Positions 37,631-46,384 are shown, counted from the first letter of the stretch. The stretch is 64,000 nucleotides of DNA from Fictibacillus marinisediminis (GCF_023149135.1 NZ_JAIWJX010000002.1:1860001-1924000), one strand, 5' to 3'. Notes: a model not told the origin generated them from the sequence alone. Numbers and translations: made by a program.

Positions 37631-37954
37631 ATGCTGGATAAGACGACGAGAATTAATTATCTTTATGACTTTTATCAGTCCTTGCTGACACCGAAGCAAA
37701 AGAATTACATGGCTTTTTATTATCTGGATGACTTTTCCCTTGGAGAAATCGCTGAACAATATAATGTAAGCCGCCAGGCCGTTTATGATAATATAAAACG
37801 GACCGAGGCGATGCTTGAAGAATACGAGGAAAAACTCGGTTTATTTGCGAAATTTCAGGAACGCGATCAGTTACTTTCCAGATTAAAAGAACTGCTCGGA
37901 AATTCGTCTGATAAAGTTCTTGAGATCATTGATCGCCTTGAAAACATGGAATAG
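37631..37954 (+). CDS. ylxM: YlxM, helix-turn-helix SRP-associated protein
   Basis: 107 residues, family length. It has a sigma-region-4-like helix-turn-helix: [27 protein letters not shown]. YlxM/P13 proteins are co-encoded with ffh throughout Firmicutes and in streptococci modulate SRP GTPase activity; whether it binds DNA is unclear. Fourteen bases separate it from ffh. Confidence 0.92.
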   Translation: MLDKTTRINYLYDFYQSLLTPKQKNYMAFYYLDDFSLGEIAEQYNVSRQAVYDNIKRTEAMLEEYEEKLGLFAKFQERDQLLSRLKELLGNSSDKVLEIIDRLENME

Positions 37955-37968
37955 GAGGCGACAATACG

Positions 37969-39311
37969 ATGGCATTTGAAGGATTAGCCGACCGGCTTCA
38001 AAACACCTTGCAGAAAATCCGGGGCAAGGGTAAGGTAACAGAAGCGGATGTAAAAGAAATGATGCGTGAAGTCAGGCTTGCACTATTGGAAGCCGATGTT
38101 AACTTCCGGGTAGTAAAAAATTTTATCAAGCGAGTGACAGAACGTTCCATAGGTCAGGAAGTGCTGAAGAGCCTTACTCCAGGCCAGCAGGTTGTTAAAG
38201 TCGTTCACGAAGAGCTTACTGCTCTATTGGGCGGAGAACAAAGCAAGATCGCTGTCAACAACCGGCCGCCAACCGTCATTATGATGGTCGGGCTGCAAGG
38301 GGCAGGTAAAACGACGACAACCGGGAAGCTTGCAAATCATCTTCGCAAGAAGCATAACCGCAATCCTCTCCTGGTGGCTGCCGATATTTATCGTCCTGCA
38401 GCGATTCAGCAGATCGAAACACTTGGCAAACAGCTGAGTCTTCCTGTTTTCTCAATGGGGACAAAGTGAGCCCGGTTGAGATCACGAAACAGGCACTGGC
38501 TAAGGCAAAGGAAGAGCATCATGATTATGTTCTCATCGATACGGCAGGACGCCTTCACATTGATGAAGAACTGATGGATGAGCTTCAAAAGGTCAAAGAA
38601 CTGGCAAATCCCAATGAAATTTTCCTTGTGGTTGATGCCATGACCGGGCAAGACGCCGTTAATGTTGCCGAGAGCTTTAATGAGCAGCTTGGATTAACGG
38701 GTGTCGTACTGACCAAGCTTGATGGAGATACTCGCGGCGGTGCTGCACTTTCCATTAAAGCAGTGACAGATCTCCCGATTAAGTTTGTCGGTATGGGAGA
38801 GAAGATGGATGCGCTAGAACCGTTCCATCCAGACAGAATGTCCTCCAGGATTCTTGGAATGGGTGATGTGCTGACACTTATTGAAAAAGCACAGACGAAC
38901 GTTGACGAAGAAAAGGCAAAAGAACTGCAAAAGAAGATGCGGGACATGTCTTTTACTTTCGATGATTTCCTTGATCAGATGGGGCAGGTCAGAAACCTCG
39001 GCCCTCTTGATGAGCTGCTTAGCATGATGCCGGGCGCGAACAAGATGAAGGGCTTGAAAAATGTCTCCATAGATGAGAAACAGATTGGCCATGTCGAAGC
39101 TATCATTCGATCGATGACCAAACTCGAAAGAGAACAGCCGGAGATCATCAACGCTTCAAGAAGAAAAAGGATTGCGAAAGGGAGCGGACGGACCGTACAG
39201 GAAGTAAACCGCCTCATCAAGCAGTTCGACGATATGAAGAAGATGATGAAACAAATGTCCGGTATGATGAAGGGCAAGAAAAAAGGCGGAATGAAATTTC
39301 CGTTTATGTAA
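37969..39311 (+). CDS. ffh: Signal recognition particle GTPase Ffh, interrupted by a -1 frame change
   Basis: Two frames together give the complete SRP54 protein (about 447 residues, B. subtilis 446). Frame one, 37969-38469 (166 residues), holds the N domain and P-loop GLQGAGKTTTTGKLANHL and stops after FSMGTK. Frame two, from 38466, continues VSPVEITKQAL with DTAGRLHIDEELMDE, TKLDGDTRGGAALS, and the Met-rich M domain ending KKKGGMKFPFM. Moving back one base at AAAG (38463-38466) joins the two without gain or loss of residues compared with B. subtilis. Ffh is normally essential, so a one-base sequencing deletion is the likeliest cause; recoding or true mutation remain possible. Confidence 0.9.
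38463..38469 (+). other. Frame-change site in ffh
   Basis: Bases AAAGTGA: in the zero frame AAG is followed directly by TGA; after a one-base slip to AAA the next codon is GTG and the conserved sequence resumes. A GGGG run lies 5-8 bases upstream. Confidence 0.85.
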
Positions 39312-39329
39312 AATGGATGAATTTTCTGG

Positions 39330-39358
39330 TTTACAAAGCTGGGAATTTATTATATTAT
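39330..39358 (+). promoter_or_regulatory. Candidate SigA promoter of rpsP
   Basis: TTTACA and TATTAT at 17 bases, 41 bases before the rpsP start. Confidence 0.55.
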
Positions 39359-39398
39359 ATTGATTTGTGTGAACAATTTTCGGAGGTGTATTTTTACA

Positions 39399-39671
39399 AT
39401 GGCAGTAAAAATTCGTTTAAAACGCATGGGGCAAAAGAAAGCTCCATTTTATCGGGTAGTAGTAGCAGATTCTCGCGCACCGCGTGATGGTCGCTTTATC
39501 GAAGAGATTGGTACTTACAATCCAGTTGTTAATCCTGCAGAAGTTAAAATCAACGAAGAGCAGGCTCTTAAATGGATGCTTGACGGCGCGAAGCCTTCAG
39601 ACACTGTACGTAACCTTTTCTCTAACGCAGGAATCATGGAAAAGTTTCATAACGCTAAACTACAAAAATAA
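39399..39671 (+). CDS. rpsP: 30S ribosomal protein S16
   Basis: 90 residues. Starts [32 protein letters not shown], shown here only in part as the family signature [18 protein letters not shown]. It binds 16S rRNA early in 30S assembly. CGGAGGTG is the ribosome site; the frame upstream to 39360 contains that site and is not translated. Confidence 0.96.
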   Translation: MAVKIRLKRMGQKKAPFYRVVVADSRAPRDGRFIEEIGTYNPVVNPAEVKINEEQALKWMLDGAKPSDTVRNLFSNAGIMEKFHNAKLQK

Positions 39672-39682
39672 TGGGTGATGAT

Positions 39683-39913
39683 ATGATGACAGAGTTAATC
39701 GAGACGATTGTTAAGGCTCTTGTTGATCATCCAGAAGAAGTCAGCGTAAAAGAGGTAGCTGACGGCGAAAAGCTTGTTTATCAATTAACCGTGCACAGCT
39801 CAGATATGGGCAAGGTGATCGGCAAACAAGGCCGGGTGGCGAAAGCGATCCGTACTGTTGTCAATGCTGCTGGAACAAGCCAGAACAAACGTATTTCACT
39901 AGAAATCGTATAG
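39683..39913 (+). CDS. khpA: KH-domain RNA-binding protein KhpA
   Basis: 76 residues. A single KH domain with GKVIGKQGRVAKAIRTVV, the GxxG RNA-binding loop being GKQG. In Gram-positives KhpA pairs with KhpB (Jag/EloR) to bind RNA and affect cell elongation. Start chosen at the first of two adjacent ATGs behind GGGTGAT; the next ATG, 39686, is equally possible, and 39671 lacks a ribosome site. In B. subtilis ylqD follows; here a terminator follows instead. Confidence 0.9.
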   Translation: MMTELIETIVKALVDHPEEVSVKEVADGEKLVYQLTVHSSDMGKVIGKQGRVAKAIRTVVNAAGTSQNKRISLEIV

Positions 39914-39954
39914 CCGGATTTGAATTCGGCGGCAAAGTTACTTCTTTAAGCTTG

Positions 39955-39986
39955 AAAAGGGATGAGGGCAGCCTCAGCCCTTTTTT
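39955..39986 (+). terminator. Intrinsic terminator after khpA
   Basis: AAAAGGG-TGAGG / CCTCA-CCCTTTT stem with a single internal mismatch and loop GCAG, then six T. It divides rpsP-khpA from rimM-trmD. Confidence 0.85.
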
Positions 39987-40013
39987 GCACTTTTAAATGA
40001 TTTTTGATTATAG
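39985..40013 (+). promoter_or_regulatory. Weak candidate promoter of rimM-trmD
   Basis: TTGCAC and TTATAG at 17 bases, directly after the khpA terminator and 57 bases before rimM. Confidence 0.4.
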
Positions 40014-40069
40014 ATTCTAATCATTCAGCCCACACTGAATATAAGAAACGGGCACAAGGGTGGATACAT

Positions 40070-40588
40070 ATGTCGAAATGGTTAAACGTAGGAAAAATCG
40101 TTAATACACATGGTATACGGGGGGAAGTTCGGGTGATCTCCCGCACGGATTTTCCTGAAGAACGATATAAAATAGGAAACACACTTTATGTGGATTTCGG
40201 AGACGGGAGCAGCCTGGTACCGGTTGTCATAGCCGCACACAGGGTCCACAAACAGTTCGACCTTTTGCAGTTTGAAGAACATCCGAACATTAACGACGTT
40301 GAAAAGTATAAAGGACATCTCCTGAAAACGCCTGCGGACGATTCCGTTGAACTTGATGAGGGGGAATTCTTCTATCATGATATCATCGGATGCACGGTGA
40401 TGACCGAAGAAGGCGAAGAACTTGGAAAGGTAAAAGAAATTCTCTCTCCGGGAGCAAATGACGTATGGGTCGTGAAACGGAAAAACTTCGGGCCTGATAT
40501 CCTGGTTCCTTACATTCCTCCAGTTGTAAAAAAGGTTGATATCGAAAATAAACAAATCACGATTCATATGATGGATGGTCTGATTTAA
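40070..40588 (+). CDS. rimM: Ribosome maturation factor RimM
   Basis: 172 residues (B. subtilis 174). It helps assemble the 30S head around S19. N-terminal barrel [16 protein letters not shown] and a C-terminal PRC barrel with [19 protein letters not shown] and LVPYIPPVV. Start is the ATG giving MSKWLNVG, after AAGGGTGGA; trmD begins one base after the stop region. Confidence 0.95.
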   Translation: MSKWLNVGKIVNTHGIRGEVRVISRTDFPEERYKIGNTLYVDFGDGSSLVPVVIAAHRVHKQFDLLQFEEHPNINDVEKYKGHLLKTPADDSVELDEGEFFYHDIIGCTVMTEEGEELGKVKEILSPGANDVWVVKRKNFGPDILVPYIPPVVKKVDIENKQITIHMMDGLI

Positions 40589-40589
40589 C

Positions 40590-41327
40590 ATGAAGATTGA
40601 TGTCTTATCGCTGTTTCCTGAGATGTTTACCGGTGTATTCGGTTCATCTATCCTCAAAAAGTCACAGGAAAAGGGTCTCGTCCAGTATCATGTGACCGAT
40701 TTTAGAGAGTATACAGAAAACAAACACCGGCGTGTTGATGATTACCCCTATGGCGGCGGAGCAGGCATGGTCCTGACACCCCAGCCTCTGTTTGACGCTG
40801 TAGAAGCCTTGAAGCGGGAGAATGAGACTCAGCAGCCGAGGGTCATCCTTCTCTGTCCGCAGGGGGAGCGCTACAGCCAGCGAAAAGCGGAGGAGCTTTC
40901 CAAAGAATCGCACTTGATTTTTGTCTGCGGACACTATGAAGGATATGATGAACGCATCCGGGAAAATTTAGTGACAGATGAGATCTCGATCGGCGATTTT
41001 GTTCTCACTGGCGGTGAACTTGGCGCGATGGTCGTTATCGATAGTGTGACGAGGCTTCTCCCTGGTGCTCTCGGCAATGAAGAGTCACCGGTAAAGGACT
41101 CGTTCAGCAGCGGAATGCTCGAGCATCCCCAATATACGAGACCCGCAGATTTCAGGGGGATGAAGGTGCCAGAGGTCTTATTGTCAGGGAATCATAAAAA
41201 CATTGAAGAATGGCGTGTTAAAGAGTCGTTAAGACGCACGTGGAGAAGAAGGCCTGATCTGTTAGAAGGAATGGACTTAACCCCTCAAGAGAAAAAATGG
41301 CTTGAAGAGGTTAAAAAAGAGGACTAA
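40590..41327 (+). CDS. trmD: tRNA (guanine37-N1)-methyltransferase TrmD
   Basis: 245 residues. It makes m1G37 in tRNAs to keep the reading frame; essential in many bacteria. Trefoil-knot SPOUT fold: [37 protein letters not shown] and the knot [21 protein letters not shown]. Ends with the C-terminal helical tRNA-binding domain. Confidence 0.96.
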   Translation: MKIDVLSLFPEMFTGVFGSSILKKSQEKGLVQYHVTDFREYTENKHRRVDDYPYGGGAGMVLTPQPLFDAVEALKRENETQQPRVILLCPQGERYSQRKAEELSKESHLIFVCGHYEGYDERIRENLVTDEISIGDFVLTGGELGAMVVIDSVTRLLPGALGNEESPVKDSFSSGMLEHPQYTRPADFRGMKVPEVLLSGNHKNIEEWRVKESLRRTWRRRPDLLEGMDLTPQEKKWLEEVKKED

Positions 41328-41342
41328 ATTTTATGGAACTAC

Positions 41343-41371
41343 TTGCCTCTGTCTCTCTCCTATGGTAAGAT
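41343..41371 (+). promoter_or_regulatory. SigA promoter of rplS
   Basis: TTGCCT and TAAGAT at 17 bases with TGG directly before the -10 (extended -10). Confidence 0.7.
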
Positions 41372-41377
41372 AAATCT

Positions 41378-41450
41378 CGTGGCTTAGGCCAGTATTAAGG
41401 TGTTCCGCTGCTGAAGAAAACGAGGCAAGAACATCTGTCGGAAGGAGGCA
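41378..41450 (+). promoter_or_regulatory. Probable ribosomal protein L19 leader
   Basis: The 5' leader between the rplS promoter and start codon is structured. GGTGTTC (41399-41405) pairs with GAACATC (41429-41435, one G-U). A competing pair is TTCCG (41403-41407) with CGGAA (41439-41443) next to the Shine-Dalgarno sequence. L19 leaders with autoregulatory role are known in low-GC Gram-positives (Rfam L19_leader); assignment is by location and shape. Confidence 0.5.
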
Positions 41451-41456
41451 ATAACT

Positions 41457-41801
41457 ATGCAACAGATTATTGCAGAGCTTGCTAAAGAGCAACTAAAATC
41501 GGATCTTCCTAAGTTCCGTTCTGGTGATACTGTTCGTGTACACGTTAAAGTTGTCGAGGGAACTCGCGAACGTATTCAGCTTTTCGAAGGCGTTGTAATC
41601 AAAAAGCGCGGAACTGGAATCAGCGAAACATTCACTGTTCGTAAGATTTCTTACGGTGTTGGTGTAGAGCGTGTATTCCCTTTACATTCACCTAAAATCG
41701 CGAACCTTGAAGTCGTTCGACGCGGTAAAGTTCGTCGTGCTAAGCTTTACTACTTGCGTGCACTTCGCGGTAAAGCAGCGCGTATTAAAGAGATTCGCTA
41801 A
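41457..41801 (+). CDS. rplS: 50S ribosomal protein L19
   Basis: 114 residues. It lies at the interface of the subunits. Starts [18 protein letters not shown] and has [27 protein letters not shown] and [27 protein letters not shown] is the ribosome site. Follows trmD as usual but with its own promoter. Confidence 0.97.
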   Translation: MQQIIAELAKEQLKSDLPKFRSGDTVRVHVKVVEGTRERIQLFEGVVIKKRGTGISETFTVRKISYGVGVERVFPLHSPKIANLEVVRRGKVRRAKLYYLRALRGKAARIKEIR

Positions 41802-41809
41802 TTACACAC

Positions 41810-41842
41810 AAAAGGAGCTTGACTCATCTCAAGCTCCTTTTT
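41810..41842 (+). terminator. Intrinsic terminator after rplS
   Basis: Stem AAAGGAGCTTGA / TCAAGCTCCTTT with a short loop and TTTTT end. Confidence 0.92.
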
Positions 41843-41892
41843 ACATATTTAAAATAATGTGAAAAAAATTAAGTTGAATGTGAGGCTGAAGT

Positions 41893-42432
41893 ATGGCACG
41901 TCAGAAAAAAGAATCTTGGGAATGGTTAAAAGCATTGGCAGTGGCCTTGATTCTCGCCGGAGCAATTCGTTACTTTTTATTCGCTCCGATCGTGGTTGAT
42001 GGCGAGTCCATGATGCCTACCTTGCACAACAGGGATCGGCTTGTTGTTAATAAAATGGATAAACCGGAACGATTTGATATCGTCGTGTTCAAGGCGACAG
42101 AAACGAAGGATTACATTAAACGGGTCATTGGCCTTCCGGGTGACAAGATTGAATACAAGAACGATACTCTGTATGTAAACGGCAAACCCCTAAAGGAAAA
42201 ATATTTGGATCCGTATAAGAAACAGACGAAAGATGGAAACTTAACCTATGATTTCACTTTGTATGAAGTGACAGGAAAACAGACTGTTCCCAAGGGGAAA
42301 GTTTTTGTGCTTGGAGATAACAGAAGGCACAGCAGTGACAGCCGGAATATCGGCACTGTAGACATGGATGATATTATCGGCAAAGCCAGCGTGAAATTCT
42401 GGCCGATTAATGATATAGGTGTAGTAAAGTAG
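41893..42432 (+). CDS. lepB: Type I signal peptidase
   Basis: 179 residues. It cleaves signal peptides at the outer face of the membrane. One N-terminal membrane helix (about 13-32), the Ser nucleophile in [10 protein letters not shown] (about residue 42), the general-base Lys in [11 protein letters not shown] and [12 protein letters not shown]. Size and single helix fit the Bacillus SipS/SipT group. B. subtilis has no sip gene at this place, but other Bacillaceae do as far as I recall. Ribosome site is weak (GAGGCTGAAG). Confidence 0.93.
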   Translation: MARQKKESWEWLKALAVALILAGAIRYFLFAPIVVDGESMMPTLHNRDRLVVNKMDKPERFDIVVFKATETKDYIKRVIGLPGDKIEYKNDTLYVNGKPLKEKYLDPYKKQTKDGNLTYDFTLYEVTGKQTVPKGKVFVLGDNRRHSSDSRNIGTVDMDDIIGKASVKFWPINDIGVVK

Positions 42433-42440
42433 GTGAAGGA

Positions 42441-43301
42441 ATGACCATCCAATGGTTTCCTGGCCATATGGCAAAAGCCAGGCGAGAAATTACAGAAAAA
42501 CTTAAACTGATCGATGTTGTTTTTGAATTGGTAGATGCAAGAGTGCCCCTTGCCTCCCGCAATCCGATGATTGACGAGATTACAGCCGGAAAGCCGCGGC
42601 TGCTTCTTTTAAACAAAGCGGATATGGCGGATCCGGAGGTTACAAAACTTTGGTCGGACTATTTCGAGCAGAAAGGCCTCCCTGTTCTTGTGATTAATTC
42701 TAAAACGGGCCAGGGCATTAATCGTATAGAGACAAAAGCAAAAGAACTGGTCAAAGAAAAATTCGATAAGATGAGAGCCAAAGGCATCGTTAAGCCAAGA
42801 GCTGTCCGGGCGTTGATCCTTGGAATTCCCAATGTTGGAAAATCCACGCTCATCAACCGGATGGCAGGAAAAAACATTGCGGTTACTGGTGATAAACCGG
42901 GTGTCACAAAAAAACAGCAATGGATTAAAGTGGGTACAGCACTGGAATTGCTTGATACACCAGGTATTCTTTGGCCGAAATTTGAAGATCCATCCATTGG
43001 GCTGAAGCTGGCTGTAACAGGAGCCATCAAAGAAACGCTTCTTGATTTTTCGGAGATTGTTCTGTTTGCGCTTAAGTATTTTAAGGTTCACTACCCTGCC
43101 CGGCTGCAGGATCGATACAATCTTGAGTCAATTCCAGAAGACCCGATCGTCCTTTTTGATGAGATTGGAAAAAAACGCGGTTGTTTGATGAGCGGCGGCT
43201 ATATCGATTATGAGAAGACAGCAGAAATCGTGCTGCGCGACATCCGTTCTGAAAAATTAGGCAGATTGTCGTATGAAAGACCAAAAGATTTTATCCAGTA
43301 G
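42441..43301 (+). CDS. rbgA: Ribosome biogenesis GTPase RbgA (YlqF)
   Basis: 286 residues. Needed for the last steps of 50S maturation (L16 entry). Circular permutation: G4 LLNKADM precedes P-loop [17 protein letters not shown] and G3 [13 protein letters not shown]; the G2-like TKKQQWIK lies between. A C-terminal ANTAR-like RNA-binding region follows. N-terminal [15 protein letters not shown] matches the family. Confidence 0.96.
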   Translation: MTIQWFPGHMAKARREITEKLKLIDVVFELVDARVPLASRNPMIDEITAGKPRLLLLNKADMADPEVTKLWSDYFEQKGLPVLVINSKTGQGINRIETKAKELVKEKFDKMRAKGIVKPRAVRALILGIPNVGKSTLINRMAGKNIAVTGDKPGVTKKQQWIKVGTALELLDTPGILWPKFEDPSIGLKLAVTGAIKETLLDFSEIVLFALKYFKVHYPARLQDRYNLESIPEDPIVLFDEIGKKRGCLMSGGYIDYEKTAEIVLRDIRSEKLGRLSYERPKDFIQ

Positions 43302-43396
43302 GCACGCACAAGCGTGCCTATTTTCTTTATAATATACCAGAACTGCTAAATGATTAATTCATGATGGCCGATATACATAGAAAGCGAAGGTTGACG

Positions 43397-44176
43397 ATGA
43401 AACTTACGATCAAGGAAATTGAAGAAAGAATCCATAGACTTAAAGAAGAAAAAAATGAGCTTGATGCTTTTATAGATGAACTTCAGAGTGATGAACGTTC
43501 TGGAGTTAAGAAAATCATTTTGAGACATGAAAAAGCACTGGAATCTGCCCGGCTGCTCAAGGTTCATTATGAACAGATGATGGTGTTCGAGAAGGAGTGG
43601 ACCAGTAAAGGAAAGCATGTAATCGCAGGGGTTGATGAAGTGGGGAGAGGCCCTCTTGCAGGCCCTGTGATTGCAGCTGCAGCCATTTTAAAACCTGGCA
43701 CATACATACCAGGATTGAATGATTCAAAAAAGCTCAGTGAATCGCGGCGTGAAGAATTATTTGAAGAAATCATGAAAAACGCGGTTTCGATCGGCATCGG
43801 TCTGGTGACCGCACATGAAATTGATGAAATTAATATCTATCAAGCTTCCAAGAAAGCGATGGTAAAAGCAGTCGGAGCTCTGAAGGAGCAGCCTGATCAT
43901 CTGCTGATTGATGCGATGGAACTTCCGCTTGCTGTTACCCAGTCCAAAATCATTAAAGGGGACGCAAAAAGTGTATCTATTGCGGCCGCATCCATCATTG
44001 CAAAGGTGACTAGAGACCGGTATATGAAGAAGCTGCATAGGAACCACCCTCAATATCAATTTAATAAAAACATGGGCTATGGCACGAAGGAGCACCTTGA
44101 AGCATTGGAAAGATTCGGTCCTGTTGAGGAACACCGCCGATCCTTTTCCCCTGTACAGCAAGGTTCACTGCTTTAA
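43397..44176 (+). CDS. rnhB: Ribonuclease HII
   Basis: 259 residues. It removes RNA, including single ribonucleotides, from DNA duplexes. Signature HVIAGVDEVGRGPLAGPVIAAA carries D and E of the DEDD set; others are in LNDSKKLSESRREELFEE and LLIDAMELPL. The N-terminal 75-residue helical region is the type seen in Bacillus. Start ATG at 43397 follows GAAGGTTGA; an upstream ATG pair at 43361 has no ribosome site. Confidence 0.95.
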   Translation: MKLTIKEIEERIHRLKEEKNELDAFIDELQSDERSGVKKIILRHEKALESARLLKVHYEQMMVFEKEWTSKGKHVIAGVDEVGRGPLAGPVIAAAAILKPGTYIPGLNDSKKLSESRREELFEEIMKNAVSIGIGLVTAHEIDEINIYQASKKAMVKAVGALKEQPDHLLIDAMELPLAVTQSKIIKGDAKSVSIAAASIIAKVTRDRYMKKLHRNHPQYQFNKNMGYGTKEHLEALERFGPVEEHRRSFSPVQQGSLL

Positions 44177-44195
44177 GCTTAAGGAGGAGCAGTTT

Positions 44196-45746
44196 ATGAG
44201 AGTAGAAAACGGGGAGCTCCTTTCCCTGCTTGGAACCTTCAAAAACAGATCAGCATTGGTGCAAGGACAGCTGACGGCAGCAAAAATATTGGAAATATTT
44301 CCAGGGAACGTGGCGAAATTGTCTCTGCAGGGGGAGGTTAGGACAGCTCTGCTGGAAACCGCCCTTCAAGCAGGAGAAAGCTATTGGTTTGAAGTCAGTC
44401 AAACCGAACCCCTGGCGTTAAAGAAACTGGAAGCCATAAAAGTCGGTAAAAAGAATTCTGCAGAATTTGTGGCAGCACAGCTTGGATTTCCTAAAGATCC
44501 TGCAGCAAGGATGGCAGCTCAGTTTTTGCTGACTTCCAAACTGCCTGCTGCAAAAGAACAGCTGGCAACAGTTGCGGATTTGTTTCGAATTTCACAGAAC
44601 AATGAACCGAAAACAGCAGAAATTCTTCAACAGATGATGAAGCGAGATATTCCATTGACAGAAGGTGCGTTCAGGGTCATGGAAGCTTATGAAAAAACAG
44701 GCCCGCTGCGGACAGAGCTGTTGAGGCTCCTGAATACGATCGATAATCACGAACCTGCCGGACTGTTAAACGAGCTGAAGCAAGCGTTAAACGGTGTATT
44801 AAAAGGTTCTGTGGCTTTATCACTGGAAGAGCCGGCAGCAGCGATTCTTAATGCCTTAGTAAGCGATGAACAGCCAAAAATAGCCGGGCAGCTAGAATAT
44901 ATATTAAAAAAAGCCGGATGGCTGGATCCTGCCACGACATTGAAAGAAATCAAAGCCGGCATCATGTCAAAAGGAAACGGAACAGCAGCCAACCTTGAGA
45001 TGGAGAAATTTTTCTCAAAGCAGGGTGTAAGCCGGGAACAAGCGATGACTCAGCTTTTGAAGCTTTTGCCTGATCTTCCTGAAGAAGATCGTGCTTTCGT
45101 TCAATCCTTACTTTTATCCGACCACAGCAAAGATAGGCTGCCGGCAGCCATTAAGAAGCAGGTTGACCATCTTGGCCTGTTTCATGAAGCAAGGTTGCAA
45201 TCCTTACAGTCTCAGGAAGAAGCAGTGAACAAAAGTGTAAAGTCACTCCTTCTTCAAGTGCTTGAGAGTAACGAGACGATGACAGCAGCGTTCAAAACAC
45301 AGGCTGAAAAGGTCCTGCATAAGATAACCGGGCTTCAGCTGACCATGCTCCAAAGCCAGGAGAACGTTCAACAAGTCCTGCTTCAGATTCCGATGATGCT
45401 CGGCATACAGGCCGCTGACCTTACCGTGAGATGGGAAGGGAAAACAACAGAAACTGGTGAAATCGACAGTGATTTTTGCCGAATCCTCTTTATTTTACAG
45501 CTTGAAAAAATGAAAGAAACAACAATAGGAGTAACGATTCAGAACCGCATTCTCTCCCTGCAGATATGGAACGGCCAGGAGAATGCCAACAAGATACCTC
45601 AGGACCGTATCGAGATGCTTCGGGAGTCTCTCAAACAAATCGATTACCACTTATCAGGGGTTATGATGATGGGCGGAGGACAGAAGCGGCCAGCACTGGC
45701 TAAAAGAGCTCCTGAGCCTATGAATGGAGTTGATCTGCGAATATGA
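44196..45746 (+). CDS. ylqG: YlqG-like protein, resembles flagellar hook-length control proteins
   Basis: 516 residues, similar in size and position to B. subtilis YlqG. The first 90 residues (VENGELLSLLGTF to GESYWFEVSQTEPLALKKLE) form a beta-rich region like those of FliK-type secreted rulers. The middle is helical, low in Cys and Trp, and the C-terminal region (about 430-500: LTVRWEGKTTETGEIDSDFC, then TTIGVTIQNRILSLQIW) looks like the FliK C-terminal domain. Function unknown. AAGGAGGAGCAG sets the start; its stop overlaps the ylqH start. Confidence 0.75.
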   Translation: MRVENGELLSLLGTFKNRSALVQGQLTAAKILEIFPGNVAKLSLQGEVRTALLETALQAGESYWFEVSQTEPLALKKLEAIKVGKKNSAEFVAAQLGFPKDPAARMAAQFLLTSKLPAAKEQLATVADLFRISQNNEPKTAEILQQMMKRDIPLTEGAFRVMEAYEKTGPLRTELLRLLNTIDNHEPAGLLNELKQALNGVLKGSVALSLEEPAAAILNALVSDEQPKIAGQLEYILKKAGWLDPATTLKEIKAGIMSKGNGTAANLEMEKFFSKQGVSREQAMTQLLKLLPDLPEEDRAFVQSLLLSDHSKDRLPAAIKKQVDHLGLFHEARLQSLQSQEEAVNKSVKSLLLQVLESNETMTAAFKTQAEKVLHKITGLQLTMLQSQENVQQVLLQIPMMLGIQAADLTVRWEGKTTETGEIDSDFCRILFILQLEKMKETTIGVTIQNRILSLQIWNGQENANKIPQDRIEMLRESLKQIDYHLSGVMMMGGGQKRPALAKRAPEPMNGVDLRI

Positions 45747-46012
45747 ATAATGAGAAAACACTTCCTCGTGCCGCTGCCCTTTCCTATCATGAGAATATGG
45801 CAGCGCCTAAGCTGACAGCAAAAGGAACGGGAAAAACGGCAGAAAAAATTTTATCGTTGGCCCAGGAATACAATATTCCCATCCAGAAGGATCCCTCCCT
45901 TGTGGCACTCCTCTCACAGCTGGAGATCAATGAAAAAATCCCGCAAGAACTCTACGAAGTGGTCGCAGAAGTATTTGCGTTCATCTACCAAGTGGATCAG
46001 GGACAGCGTTGA
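45743..46012 (+). CDS. ylqH: YlqH, stand-alone FlhB C-terminal-like protein
   Basis: 89 residues. It matches the cytoplasmic domain of FlhB/YscU export switches (AAALSYHENMAAPKLTAKG, AEKILSLAQEYNIPIQKDP, LSQLEINEKIPQELYEVVAEVFAFIY). The membrane part and the self-cleaving NPTH motif of FlhB are absent. Its start overlaps the FliK-like ylqG, suggesting a working pair that recalls the FliK-FlhB substrate switch, but the role is not known. Confidence 0.88.
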   Translation: MNNEKTLPRAAALSYHENMAAPKLTAKGTGKTAEKILSLAQEYNIPIQKDPSLVALLSQLEINEKIPQELYEVVAEVFAFIYQVDQGQR

Positions 46013-46019
46013 CAGGAGA

Positions 46020-46048
46020 CGATATTTTTAATGTGATTGGGCATCTTA
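46020..46048 (+). promoter_or_regulatory. Candidate forespore (SigG/SigF) promoter
   Basis: CGATA and CATCTTA at 17 bases; the -10 fits CATnnTA and the -35 differs from GnATA at one base. It lies 22 bases before the SASP-like gene, matching the expected timing of such genes. Confidence 0.5.
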
Positions 46049-46070
46049 TACTCAAAAGGAGGCGTCCATC

Positions 46071-46253
46071 ATGCCAAGAAGAAAGCTGCTTGTTCCTGGT
46101 GTCGACTCGATGCTCAATCAGTACAGGGAAGAGATCGGCGAGGAATTCGGGATCTACCGTCCCGCTGCAGAACGGGATTTTACGGAAAAAAAGGCAGACA
46201 GAAAAAAAGAAAAATCGAACGGCAGGAAAGAAATAAAAAGCAGGGGTAAATAA
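46071..46253 (+). CDS. Short alpha/beta-type SASP-like protein
   Basis: 60 residues. The first half (KLLVPGVDSMLNQYREEIGEEFGI) follows the N-terminal block of alpha/beta small acid-soluble spore proteins, including the EI-x-x-EFG stretch cut by the germination protease. The second conserved block (GGEITKRLV type) is missing; instead the tail is rich in Lys, Arg and Glu. Strong ribosome site AAAAGGAGGCG. Two other frames on the same strand are shadows. It may bind DNA in spores or be a derived form; not tested by sequence. A terminator overlaps the stop codon. Confidence 0.7.
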   Translation: MPRRKLLVPGVDSMLNQYREEIGEEFGIYRPAAERDFTEKKADRKKEKSNGRKEIKSRGK

Positions 46254-46268
46254 CCTGCTTTTTGTTTT
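46235..46268 (+). terminator. Intrinsic terminator after the SASP-like gene
   Basis: Ten-bp stem AAAAAGCAGG / CCTGCTTTTT with a 9-base loop, then GTTTT. Confidence 0.88.
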
Positions 46269-46384
46269 GCATTTAGAAGCAGTAAGAGGCGATGCATCCC
46301 CTATTTTATTACATATTGTGTAACTTTTAATATGAAAAAATGTCGAAATTAGGTGAATGCGTTTGCAATAATTCTGTAGAATGG

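Noticed and set aside
41457..41862. Second frame overlapping rplS and its terminator (41671-41862)
   Set aside because: It crosses the rplS terminator and has no ribosome site.
46009..46249. Two further frames overlapping the SASP-like gene
   Set aside because: The frame at 46071 alone has a well-placed AAGGAGG and a recognisable family motif; the others are shadows, although one starts at the ylqH stop.
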